Positions 27,255 to 35,392 of a DNA stretch of 64,000 nucleotides are shown here, one piece after another. The stretch comes from Burkholderia ambifaria AMMD (GTDB lineage Bacteria > Pseudomonadota > Gammaproteobacteria > Burkholderiales > Burkholderiaceae): positions 1,984,001-2,048,000 of the forward strand of contig NC_008391.1 in the NCBI RefSeq assembly GCF_000203915.1. Direction: 5' to 3'. How positions within the stretch are numbered: position 1 is the first letter of the stretch; each line of letters starts with the position of its first letter. The translations under genes and the position numbers were made by a program. The notes under the pieces were generated by a model, which was not told the DNA's origin, ran no database searches, and saw only the letters and a list, made by a program, of their open reading frames with translations.

Positions 27255-27296
27255 CGCGCGGCCCCGGGGCGGTTGCCCGGGCCGCGCGACGTTTTT
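27255..27296 (+). terminator. Intrinsic terminator/attenuator between precursor and cyclodehydratase genes
   Basis: A perfect 10-bp stem, CGCGCGGCCC (27255-27264) with GGGCCGCGCG (27279-27288), is followed by ACG and TTTTT at 27292-27296. It lies 27 bp after the precursor stop and 26 bp before the cyclodehydratase ATG. Partial read-through would give more precursor than enzyme mRNA. Confidence 0.8.
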
Positions 27297-27321
27297 CCGA
27301 CCCGCCGCACGGAACCAGACG

Positions 27322-29559
27322 ATGCTCGATGACCTTTCGCGCGTGTTGCGCTTCAAGCCGCATTTGCTCGTGCTCGATGCGGGGCCCGAGACCCTGTTCG
27401 TCGTCGACGAGTTCAAGCGCACGATGCTGTCCGGTGCGATCTTCGTGCGGATCGCCGCGTGCCTGCGGGCGCGCATGACGACCGCCGAGATCGTGACGAC
27501 GCTTGCCGGCACGTTCGGCGAATGGGACGTGCTCGCGCGGCTCGACCACCTGGTGCGCCGCGGCTACGTGCGCGCCGATCCGCCGCACGACGACGATGCC
27601 GCGCGCGGCTTCTTCGAGCGCGCCGGGCTCGACGGTGACGCGGCTTGCGCGCGCGTCGTTCAACTGCGCGTCGCGGTCGAGGCGTTCGGTGCCGACGATG
27701 CGGCGCTCCGGCGCGCGCTCGACACGGCCGGCATCGATGTCGTGCCGGACGCCGAACTGACCGTCGCGATCGCCGATACGCACGATCGCGACGATCTCGC
27801 CGCGTGCGCCGAGCGCGTGGCGGCGCGCGGCGGGGCATTGCTCCTTGTGGCGGCCGGTGGCGTGCAGACGCTGATCGGGCCGTTGCTGGCCGGCGGCGGC
27901 GCGCTGGCCGATGCGCCGTGCATCGAATGCGTGCGCTACTGGATTCGCATCAACCGGCCGGTCGAGACACTGCTTGCGCGCCATCACGGCAGCGCGGCAA
28001 CGCGTCTGCCGCCGGCCGCGTCGCGTGCCGGCGCCGCTGCCGCCGCGGCGTTCGTGGCGGCGACGGTCGAGCAGATCGCGGTCAACCGCACGATAGCGGA
28101 ACGTTCGCAAACGCATATCGTGGCGCAGCGCATCGATACGTTGACCGTCGAACGGCACCGCGTGATCAGGCGTCCGCAATGCCCGTGCTGCGGCAAACCC
28201 GCATGGATGCGCGAGCAGGCGGCGCGTGCGCCGCGGCTCGCCGATCATGCGCCGTTGACGCGCGCCGACGGCGGCTACCGTACCGCCGACCCGCAACAGG
28301 TGTTCGAGCGTTATGCCCATCTGATCTCGCCGGTCAGTGGCGCGATCGCGTATCTGCACCCGATGCCGAAGCGGCACGCGGGCCTGCGCAAGGTCTATGC
28401 GTCGGGCTTTCTCGTGTGCCCGGCCGCCGTACCGGGCAGCAACCGGTTCGACAGGATTTGCTCCGGCAAGGGCCGCACCGACGAGCAAGCCCGCGTGAGC
28501 GCGCTATGCGAAGCGCTCGAACGATTCAGCAGCGTGTATCAGGGCGACGAGGCGAGGCTGACCGGCAGCATGGAAAGCCTGCTCGCCGATCAGGCTTGCG
28601 ACGCCGAGCCCATCCACGTGAATGAGCTTCAGCAGTTCAGCGAACGGCAATTCGCGGCGCGCGACGCGATCAACGCATTGACCCGCGATGTCCGCAAGCA
28701 GGTGCCGCCGCGCTTCACGTCGCGCGACGTGATCGACTGGACGCCTGCATGGTCGCTCGTGAGCGGCCGGCGCCGCCTCGTGCCGCTGAGTTACTGCTAT
28801 GCGGAAACGCCGGACAGTGCACAGGCGCCGGCCGCGTGCGTGCACAACCCCAACGGCTGCGCGGCGGGTTCGAGCATCGACGAGGCGATTCTGCAAGGCA
28901 TGCTCGAGTTGATCGAGCGCGATGCGGTCGCGATCTGGTGGTACAACCGGCTTGCACGCCCCGGCATCGATCTCGCGAGCTTCGATGATTCGTATTTCGA
29001 TGCGCTCGTGCGCGAATACGCGACGCTCGGGTGGCGTTTGTGGGCGCTCGACATCACCACCGATCTCGAGGTGCCGACCGTGGCCGCGCTCGCGGAAAAT
29101 CCGCAAGACGGGCGCTTCTCGATCGGTTTCGGCTGCCATCCGGACGGTCGGATCGCGGTGCAGCGGGCACTGACCGAAGTCAACCAGTTGCTCGATGTCG
29201 CCGCGGATGCGCCGCATCCGTGGGACCGCGACAAGCTCCCGGCAACCGGATTTTTGTATCCGGCGGCCGGCGCGCGTGCAACGACGCGTTCGACTTGGGA
29301 ACCGGTCGAGGCCGCGTCGCTACCGGCAGCGCTCGCGCATTGCATCGGGCGCATCGCGGCGGCCGGCATGGACGTGCTCGTCGTCGACAAGACGCGGCCC
29401 GACATCGGCTTGTCCGTGGTGCAGGTCATCGCGCCGGGGCTGTGTCATTTCTGGCCGCGGTTCGGCGCGCGACGGTTGTATTCGGTGCCGGTCGAACGCG
29501 GTTGGCGTGCGCAGCCGTGCGACGAGATGGAGCTGAATCCGGCGCTGCTGTTTCTGTGA
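27322..29559 (+). CDS. Fused TOMM cyclodehydratase (E1-like/leader-binding + YcaO)
   Basis: A 745-residue fusion. The N-terminal ~330 residues form the leader-binding, ThiF/E1-like partner with a probable zinc tetrad (CIEC at 200-203, CPCC at 287-290). The rest is a YcaO domain: SGKGRTDEQARVSALCEALERFSS (~381-404) and SSIDEAILQGMLELIERDAVAIWWYNR (~520-545) supply ATP/Mg residues. It ends LNPALLFL rather than the PxPxP seen in many YcaO cyclodehydratases. It would use ATP to convert Cys/Thr of the precursor to azolines. ATG at 27322 is preferred over upstream in-frame starts because it falls after the terminator. Confidence 0.9.
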   Translation: MLDDLSRVLRFKPHLLVLDAGPETLFVVDEFKRTMLSGAIFVRIAACLRARMTTAEIVTTLAGTFGEWDVLARLDHLVRRGYVRADPPHDDDAARGFFERAGLDGDAACARVVQLRVAVEAFGADDAALRRALDTAGIDVVPDAELTVAIADTHDRDDLAACAERVAARGGALLLVAAGGVQTLIGPLLAGGGALADAPCIECVRYWIRINRPVETLLARHHGSAATRLPPAASRAGAAAAAAFVAATVEQIAVNRTIAERSQTHIVAQRIDTLTVERHRVIRRPQCPCCGKPAWMREQAARAPRLADHAPLTRADGGYRTADPQQVFERYAHLISPVSGAIAYLHPMPKRHAGLRKVYASGFLVCPAAVPGSNRFDRICSGKGRTDEQARVSALCEALERFSSVYQGDEARLTGSMESLLADQACDAEPIHVNELQQFSERQFAARDAINALTRDVRKQVPPRFTSRDVIDWTPAWSLVSGRRRLVPLSYCYAETPDSAQAPAACVHNPNGCAAGSSIDEAILQGMLELIERDAVAIWWYNRLARPGIDLASFDDSYFDALVREYATLGWRLWALDITTDLEVPTVAALAENPQDGRFSIGFGCHPDGRIAVQRALTEVNQLLDVAADAPHPWDRDKLPATGFLYPAAGARATTRSTWEPVEAASLPAALAHCIGRIAAAGMDVLVVDKTRPDIGLSVVQVIAPGLCHFWPRFGARRLYSVPVERGWRAQPCDEMELNPALLFL

Positions 29560-29602
29560 CATGACCGCGGGCGCGTCGGCGTCGGCGGCGGCGGAACGCG
29601 CC

Positions 29603-29641
29603 GGGCGGACCGATTCGGCCCGCCCGGTGCCGCCGGGCACC
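29603..29641. terminator. Double hairpin between convergent TOMM and aidA genes
   Basis: GGGCGG (29603-29608) pairs with CCGCCC (29620-29625), followed directly by GGTGCC (29626-29631) pairing with GGCACC (29636-29641). There is no strong T-run on either side. Probably ends the cyclodehydratase transcript or separates the convergent genes. Confidence 0.45.
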
Positions 29642-29685
29642 GCGTGCGGATCATGCCCCGGCCATGTCGAGGTGCCCGTTCGGCA

Positions 29686-30261
29686 TTACTGGCTGATGAT
29701 GGTGAGGTACGCATCCCAGGTGACGTAGCCCTTCAGTTGCGCGTGCCGGTCGTAAATGGCGGCGACGAACGCATACGTTTCGTTGTTGCCGGGGCAGAGC
29801 ACGGTCGCTTTCGCGTAGTAGTCCGCGCGTGCTTCCTCGTTCACGGTGTTGTTATCGGGCCAGCCCCGCGCCGGATAGGGCTCCGTGCTGTTGTCGGTGA
29901 GGTACGAAACGTAGCCGAGCAGATTGGCGGTCTTCGGAACGAAGTTATACAAGAAGCACTTGTATTCGGCCGTGCCGGTCAGCGACACGGTACGCCAGCG
30001 GATCACGTCGTCGACCTGGGCCTTGATCCGCAGATTGCTGCCGCCTTCGCCCTCGTTCTGTCCCGACGTCGTGCCCTGGCCGAAGCCGTACGCCGCATTC
30101 GCCAGCGTGGTGATCATGTACACGGTATCGGGATTGTTGCCGAGCGACGTTGGCTGGTCCGGATGCTGGCTGAGCGAGTTGTTGTTGCTCTTCAGGATCT
30201 CGTCGACATCGAACGCGATCAGCACATCGACGATTTTGAAGGTATCCAAGATCTTGGGCAT
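29686..30261 (-). CDS. aidA: AidA/PixA inclusion-body family protein
   Basis: A 191-residue soluble protein starting MPKILDTFKIVDVLIAFDVDEIL, with NPDTVYMITTLANAAYGFGQGTTSGQNEGEGGSNLRIKAQVDDVIRWRT and a C-terminal AAIYDRHAQLKGYVTWDAYLTIIS, the PixA/AidA family pattern. In B. cenocepacia, AidA-family proteins are quorum-sensing-regulated and linked to nematode killing (established for named members, not shown here). Two in-frame paralogue genes often sit together, but only one is seen here. Convergent with the TOMM locus. Confidence 0.85.
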   Translation of the reverse strand: MPKILDTFKIVDVLIAFDVDEILKSNNNSLSQHPDQPTSLGNNPDTVYMITTLANAAYGFGQGTTSGQNEGEGGSNLRIKAQVDDVIRWRTVSLTGTAEYKCFLYNFVPKTANLLGYVSYLTDNSTEPYPARGWPDNNTVNEEARADYYAKATVLCPGNNETYAFVAAIYDRHAQLKGYVTWDAYLTIISQ

Positions 30262-30859
30262 GGCAGTTCCTTTCACGCTTTCTCGTTGAAAAACACTCTG
30301 CTGAGTGACGACGCCCGTGGCATCTGCATCTCTCCCATCCTGCGAAGCGGCGCTTGCGGAGAAGGCGGCGCGCGGAAGAGTATCGACAGCGTACGAAGGA
30401 TCGATCCGCGAATCGATTACACACGCTTACAGCACGCGTGCAGGTGAATCCTGCATCCGGTGCGCGGATGTCCCGGCGTCGCGGGAACCCGTGTCCTGCA
30501 GAGGGCGGATATGTCGATGCTTCGTACTCCGGGATCTGCCGATGTCGATCGACACGCTGAGCGATTTCGCCGGCTGGGCGGACAAGCTCGAAAGCCGGCA
30601 GATTCCGACCGGCTGCTTCATGGGGCGCCCGACGGTCAACTACACCGTCGCAGTGCCGCGATACGGGACATGAGGGGAGCAGAGGCGCGGTAGTCGCCGT
30701 CGAGCGAGATGAAAGCCGCGACCCGAACCGGCGCGGCGCCTTCGTCGTCGGGCAATCCGGATTCGCGCAACATTGGGCTCGTGGAGGCCGCGAAAAGCCT
30801 TGCAGCAGGACGCTGCGATCCGCCCGACACGTCAGCGCAATCGCACCATACGGATTACA
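30262..30859. other. 598-bp intergenic region upstream of aidA
   Basis: Contains the aidA promoter region. I could not pick out a convincing LuxR-type (cep) box by eye. A 43-codon frame at 30542-30673 is listed separately. No RNA or mobile element is seen. Confidence 0.45.
30542..30673 (+). CDS. Possible 43-residue peptide or gene remnant
   Basis: ATG at 30542 opens MSIDTLSDFAGWADKL and closes after ...PTVNYTVAVPRYGT. The amino-acid make-up is protein-like, but there is no good ribosome site and no recognised family. It may be the end of a decayed gene or chance. Confidence 0.25.
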   Translation: MSIDTLSDFAGWADKLESRQIPTGCFMGRPTVNYTVAVPRYGT

Positions 30860-31810
30860 TCACTCGCTCGAAGCACTCCGACACGCATCCCGATACACCC
30901 CGGGACTACACCCGAACCTCGCCTTGAACGCCCGCCCGAAATGCGTGATGTCCGAAAACCCGCACGCGATCGCGAGTTCCAGCAGCGTGCGATTGGTATC
31001 GGCCGGATCTTCCAGCGCGCGCCGGCTCGCTTGCAGCCGATACTCCTGGATCAGGCTCTGCGGTGTCCGCTCGGATGCGGCCAGCGCGCTATACAGCGTG
31101 CGCCGCGACACGTTCAGCGCGCTCGCCAGCTTGTCCGGCGACAAGTCGGGATCGCTGTAGTGATGCGACAGGTAGATTTCCGCGTTCATGCGCAGCGCAG
31201 CGCTGCGCGCATCCGTGCCGGTCAGCGAATCGCTCGCCTCGCGTCGAATCACCGAATCGAGCAGCATCAGCGTCGACTGCTCGAAACCGAACAGGCTTTC
31301 CGGATCGTTCGGCACCTGCCCGTCCATCAGGTAATGGATCGATTGAAGGGCCAATTGCGCATTGCCGACGGTCCGGCGCACCTGCACGCCCGCACGCTCG
31401 ACGAACCAGCGCCACATCGTGCCGCTTCTCGGCGGCGTCAGCGCGGCGACGAAGCGCGACGCGTTCGTCGATTCGATCATGTACGGCTGCGTCGCATCGT
31501 AGATCACCCATTCGCCCGGATTGACGGTCGACGTCGCGTTGCGCTGCGTTACGCGGCTTTGTCCGGCGATCTGGAACAGGATCTTGTAGCAATCGCTGTC
31601 CGCGCGCGACGCGAGCGAGCGGTCGCGATCGACGCGGATCGCGGTGGTGTCGACCTCCGCCATCCGCAGGCCGCCCACCGTCGCGACCCGCACCGACATC
31701 CGGAACTGCGGGCCGGTGTCGTGAAAGACCAGCGGCAGGAAGCTGTCCGCGATCAGGTCGCGCAGATTCGTGCTGCTGTTGCTGGCGTCGACGACGAGTG
31801 CGTGTGCCAT
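30860..31810 (-). CDS. AraC-family regulator
   Basis: A 316-residue regulator. The N-terminal AraC-binding-like sensor domain (~30-180) precedes a double helix-turn-helix AraC domain (~215-310: LSPDKLASALNVSRRTLYSALAASERTPQSLIQEYRLQASRRALED...IACGFSDITHFGRAFKARFGCSPGVYR). ATG at 31810 (MAHALVVDASNSSTNLRDLI) is chosen; the open frame extends further but with poor composition. Divergent from the GMC oxidoreductase-aldehyde dehydrogenase operon, its likely target. Resembles FeaR/AraC-binding-2 type activators. Confidence 0.88.
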   Translation of the reverse strand: MAHALVVDASNSSTNLRDLIADSFLPLVFHDTGPQFRMSVRVATVGGLRMAEVDTTAIRVDRDRSLASRADSDCYKILFQIAGQSRVTQRNATSTVNPGEWVIYDATQPYMIESTNASRFVAALTPPRSGTMWRWFVERAGVQVRRTVGNAQLALQSIHYLMDGQVPNDPESLFGFEQSTLMLLDSVIRREASDSLTGTDARSAALRMNAEIYLSHHYSDPDLSPDKLASALNVSRRTLYSALAASERTPQSLIQEYRLQASRRALEDPADTNRTLLELAIACGFSDITHFGRAFKARFGCSPGVYRDACRSASSE

Positions 31811-32195
31811 TGCCGGAAGAGGGTGAGGGCCGGGGAACGCGTCAAGGTTAATGCAAACGGCCCGGACGCGCGTTGAGACGCCGCCATTGTCGGCAGCGCT
31901 GCCACGCGGCGTCAATCGTGGTTTCTCCACGTTCTCCCCGGCCGCCGCCGCGCGACGCCATCGATCTGCACGCTGAAGCCAAAAGTGTGCACGCAACGCC
32001 GAACGGCGCCGGCGGCGCATCCATAGAATCGGAAAGCGGTCGGCAAGCTGTCCTGTCGAATCGCACGGGCTGGCTCGCGCCATGAAAAACAACCACCGAT
32101 TTCAAGGAGATGCCGCCGAAGGCCGGGCGACAGACGCATGCGGCGGCAGCGCGCGCCGGTGAACGTCGCGCGCACGACAGCGGGCGCATACCAGG
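31811..32195. other. 385-bp divergent promoter region
   Basis: Separates the AraC gene from the GMC oxidoreductase gene. It must carry both promoters. I see no clear palindrome, riboswitch or terminator. An AAGGAG directly touching an ATG near 32110 opens a frame that would overlap the GMC gene and is probably not used. Confidence 0.4.
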
Positions 32196-33794
32196 ATGTC
32201 CGATAGAACTTTCGATTACATCGTCATTGGGGCCGGCTCGGCGGGCTGCACGATCGCGACCCATCTCGTCGAGCGCGGTCTGGGCACCGTGCTGCTGCTG
32301 GAAGCGGGCGGCCACGACAAGGATCTGTTCATCCACATGCCGGGCGGGCTGGCGAAGGCGATTCCGCGCTACACGTGGCCGTATGCGGCCGAGCCGTCGG
32401 ACGACGTGAAGGGCCGCTCGATCGCGGTGCCGCAGGGGCGCGTGCTCGGAGGCTCCAGCTCGGTCAACGGAATGCTGTACGTGCGCGGGCACCGCAACGA
32501 CTACGACCGCTGGGAGACCGAGTTCGGCTGCAAGGGCTGGGGCGCGGACGACATGCTGCGCTACTTCGCGAAGGCCGAGAACAACGAATCGCTGACGGCG
32601 CCCTATCACGGCAACAACGGGCATCTGCAGGTCACCGAGATCCGCTATCGCCATCCGCTGTCGCAGGCGTTCGTGCGGGCGGGCCAGCAGATGGGGCTCG
32701 ACTACCTGGTCGACTACAACGGCGAGCGGCAGCAGGGCGTCGGGTTCTATCAGGCGACGATCTTCAACGGCGAGCGCGGCTCCACGGCGGCGACCTACCT
32801 GAGCGCGATCCGCAACCGTCCGGAACTCAGCCTCGAAGTCGATGCGCTGGTCGAGCGCGTGGAAATCGAAGGCGGCCGCGCGACCGGCGTCACGTATCGG
32901 CAGGGCAACCGTCGCGTGACGGCGCGCGCGCGGGCCGAAATCATCGTGTCGGCCGGCGCGATCGGCTCGCCGAAGATCCTGCAGTTGTCCGGCATCGGGC
33001 CGCGAAAGGTGCTCGAGGATGCCGGCGTGCAAGTCAGGCACGTGCTGCCGGTGGGCGAGAACTTCCACGATCACATGCACATGTCGGTCAATGCGACGAT
33101 CCGCACGCCGGTGTCGCTCTACGGTCAGGACAAGGGATGGCGCGCGCTGAAGCACGGCATCCAGTGGAAGTGGTTCCGCTCGGGCATCCTGACGTCGCCG
33201 GTGCTCGAAGGGTTCGCGTTCGTCGATACCTGCGGGCAGGGGCAGCCGGACGTCCAGTTCCACTTCCTGCCGACGATCGACTCGTTCGACGATCCGATCG
33301 GCGTGACGGCGGGGCGCACGCACGGCATCACGATCAAGACCGGCCATCTGCAACCGTATTCGCGCGGCCGCGTGACGATCCGATCGTCGAACCCGCAGGA
33401 GCTGCCGCGCATCGACGGCCGCTATCTGGCCGACCGCCGCGACGTCGACGGCCAGATCCGGGCGGCGAAGCTCGCGCTGAAAATCCTGCGCCAGCCGGCG
33501 CTCGCGGAGCATGTCGACGAGATCTTCTCGCCGGACTGCCCGCCCGACGACGACGCGGCGATCGAGGACTGGGTGCGCGGCGCGGCGAAGACGGTCTATC
33601 ACCCTGTCGGCACCTGTCGGATGGGCACGGATGCGGCGTCGTCCGTCGTCGATCCGCAACTGCGCGTGCACGGTATCGCGGGGCTGCGCGTGGCCGACAG
33701 CTCGACGATGCCGAGCATCCCGAGCGGCAACACGAACGCGCCGACCATCGCACTCGCCGAAAAGGCGTCGGACCTGATCGCCAACGCGGCCTGA
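32196..33794 (+). CDS. GMC-family FAD oxidoreductase (alcohol/choline dehydrogenase-like)
   Basis: A 532-residue FAD-dependent alcohol oxidase/dehydrogenase. N-terminal FAD motif IVIGAGSAGC with LLLEAGG; GMC signature 1 GRVLGGSSSVNGMLYVRG (~86-103); signature 2 GAIGSPKILQLSGIGP (~255-270); the C-terminal catalytic His in YHPVGTCRMG and the FAD-binding PSIPSGNTNAPTIALAEKAS. No signal peptide, so cytoplasmic or membrane-associated. It would oxidise an alcohol to an aldehyde passed to the aldehyde dehydrogenase 41 bp downstream. Substrate unknown. Confidence 0.92.
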   Translation: MSDRTFDYIVIGAGSAGCTIATHLVERGLGTVLLLEAGGHDKDLFIHMPGGLAKAIPRYTWPYAAEPSDDVKGRSIAVPQGRVLGGSSSVNGMLYVRGHRNDYDRWETEFGCKGWGADDMLRYFAKAENNESLTAPYHGNNGHLQVTEIRYRHPLSQAFVRAGQQMGLDYLVDYNGERQQGVGFYQATIFNGERGSTAATYLSAIRNRPELSLEVDALVERVEIEGGRATGVTYRQGNRRVTARARAEIIVSAGAIGSPKILQLSGIGPRKVLEDAGVQVRHVLPVGENFHDHMHMSVNATIRTPVSLYGQDKGWRALKHGIQWKWFRSGILTSPVLEGFAFVDTCGQGQPDVQFHFLPTIDSFDDPIGVTAGRTHGITIKTGHLQPYSRGRVTIRSSNPQELPRIDGRYLADRRDVDGQIRAAKLALKILRQPALAEHVDEIFSPDCPPDDDAAIEDWVRGAAKTVYHPVGTCRMGTDAASSVVDPQLRVHGIAGLRVADSSTMPSIPSGNTNAPTIALAEKASDLIANAA

Positions 33795-33835
33795 TCGGGC
33801 CTTTCACACTCAATGGGATTTCCGGAGGAATACAG

Positions 33836-35323
33836 ATGGCACTGGTTCGGATGCTGGACGAAGTCAGGGCGTTTCTCGCGCGCGAACACGGTCATTACAT
33901 CGACGGCCGCGCGGTAGCCGGCCGCGGCGAACGGATCGACGTGCGCGATCCGGCCACGCGCGCGGTGATCGGCTCGGTCGCGCAGGCGACCGACGACGAC
34001 GTCGAAGCCGCGCTCGCGTCGTCGCATCGCGCGTTTCGCGGCGAGTGGGCCAACCTGACGCCGGCCGATCGCGAGCGGATCCTGCTGCGCTTCGCGGACC
34101 TGATCGAAGCCCATGGCGAAGAGATCGCGCAGATCGAGACCGCGCAGTCGGGCAAGCTGATCGGGCTGTCGCGCGTGATCGAGGTCGGCTGGTCTGCGCG
34201 CTGGCTGCGCTATTACGCGGGCTGGGCCACGAAGATCGCGGGCGAAACGCTCGCCCCGTCGTTTCCCAGCATGAACGGCGAGCGCTACACGTCGTTTACG
34301 CTGCGCGAACCGCTGGGCGTCGTGTTCGGGATCATTCCGTGGAATTTCCCGGTGATGATCCCCGTGTGGAAATTCGGCGCGGCGCTCGCGACCGGCAACA
34401 CGGTGCTCATCAAGTCGTCGGAGTTCACGCCGCTCACGATGCTGCGCATCGCCGAGCTGGCGACCGAAGCCGGCTTGCCCGCCGGCACGCTGAACGTGAT
34501 CAACGGCACCGGCCAGGTCGGCGCGAAGGTGATCGGCGATCCGCGCGTGGCGAAGGTGTCGTTCACGGGTTCGGTGCCGACCGGTCGCATCATCGGCGAG
34601 CAAGCCGTCAACGCAAACTTCACGCGCTTCACGCTCGAGCTGGGCGGCAAGAACGCGGCGGCATTCCTGGCCGATACACCGGTCGACAAGATTCTCGATG
34701 GCATCGTCGAAGCGGGGTTCCTGCATAGCGGGCAAGTGTGCGCGTCGGCCGAACGCTTCTTCGTGCATCGTTCGAAGTTCGACGAGGTGGTCGAAAAGAT
34801 GAAGGCGCGCTTGGACGGCTTCCAGCCGGCCGATCCGATGGACGACGCGGGGATGATCGGCCCTGTCTGCAACGAACCGCAGTTCCGCAAGTGCGTCGAC
34901 GCGTTCGACGTTGCGCGCGCGGAAGGCGACACGATCGTCACCGGCGGCGGCGCGTACGCGCGCGACGGCTTCTACGTGAAGCCGACGATCGTGCTGCCGC
35001 GTTCGCTGGAATCGGCTTCGTACCGCAAGGAGATTTTCGGGCCGGTCGGCGCGTTCGTGCCGTTCGACGACGAGGAAGAGCTGATCGCGATGATGAACGA
35101 CACGCCGTTCGGGCTGACCGCGAGCCTGTGGACGAACGATCTGTCGAAGGCGCTGCGCTACGTGCCGCGCATCGAAGCCGGCACCGTGTGGGTGAACATG
35201 CATACGCTGGTCGACCCGGCCGTTCCGTTCGGCGGCGCGAAGGGGTCCGGCATCGGCCGCGAATATGGTTCGTCGTTCATCGATGCCTATACCGAGCCGA
35301 AAGCGGTGACCATTCGCTTCTGA
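33836..35323 (+). CDS. NAD(P)-dependent aldehyde dehydrogenase
   Basis: A 495-residue aldehyde dehydrogenase. Key motifs are GIIPWNFPVMIPVWKFGAALATGNTVLIKSSE (cofactor), FTGSVPTGR, catalytic Glu in FTLELGGKN, catalytic Cys in SGQVCASAERFFV, and EIFGPVGAFVPFDDEEE. Preceded by GGAGGAA and coupled to the GMC gene. It resembles betaine/aryl-aldehyde dehydrogenases. It would oxidise the aldehyde made by the GMC enzyme to a carboxylate. Confidence 0.93.
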   Translation: MALVRMLDEVRAFLAREHGHYIDGRAVAGRGERIDVRDPATRAVIGSVAQATDDDVEAALASSHRAFRGEWANLTPADRERILLRFADLIEAHGEEIAQIETAQSGKLIGLSRVIEVGWSARWLRYYAGWATKIAGETLAPSFPSMNGERYTSFTLREPLGVVFGIIPWNFPVMIPVWKFGAALATGNTVLIKSSEFTPLTMLRIAELATEAGLPAGTLNVINGTGQVGAKVIGDPRVAKVSFTGSVPTGRIIGEQAVNANFTRFTLELGGKNAAAFLADTPVDKILDGIVEAGFLHSGQVCASAERFFVHRSKFDEVVEKMKARLDGFQPADPMDDAGMIGPVCNEPQFRKCVDAFDVARAEGDTIVTGGGAYARDGFYVKPTIVLPRSLESASYRKEIFGPVGAFVPFDDEEELIAMMNDTPFGLTASLWTNDLSKALRYVPRIEAGTVWVNMHTLVDPAVPFGGAKGSGIGREYGSSFIDAYTEPKAVTIRF

Positions 35324-35343
35324 CGAAGCCGCCTCTCGCGCAA

Positions 35344-35372
35344 CCCGCCCGGGCAGAACCGGGCGGGCGTTT
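35344..35372. terminator. Bidirectional intrinsic terminator
   Basis: CCCGCCCGG (35344-35352) and CCGGGCGGG (35359-35367) form a perfect 9-bp stem with a 6-base loop, followed by CGTTT. It sits between the ends of the convergent aldehyde dehydrogenase and porin genes. Confidence 0.8.
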
Positions 35373-35392
35373 CAGTCACAAGCGGCTGCCGC

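Noticed and set aside
31848..33671. Long antisense open frame opposite the GMC gene
   Set aside because: Low-complexity, no motifs; the opposite strand encodes a complete GMC oxidoreductase.
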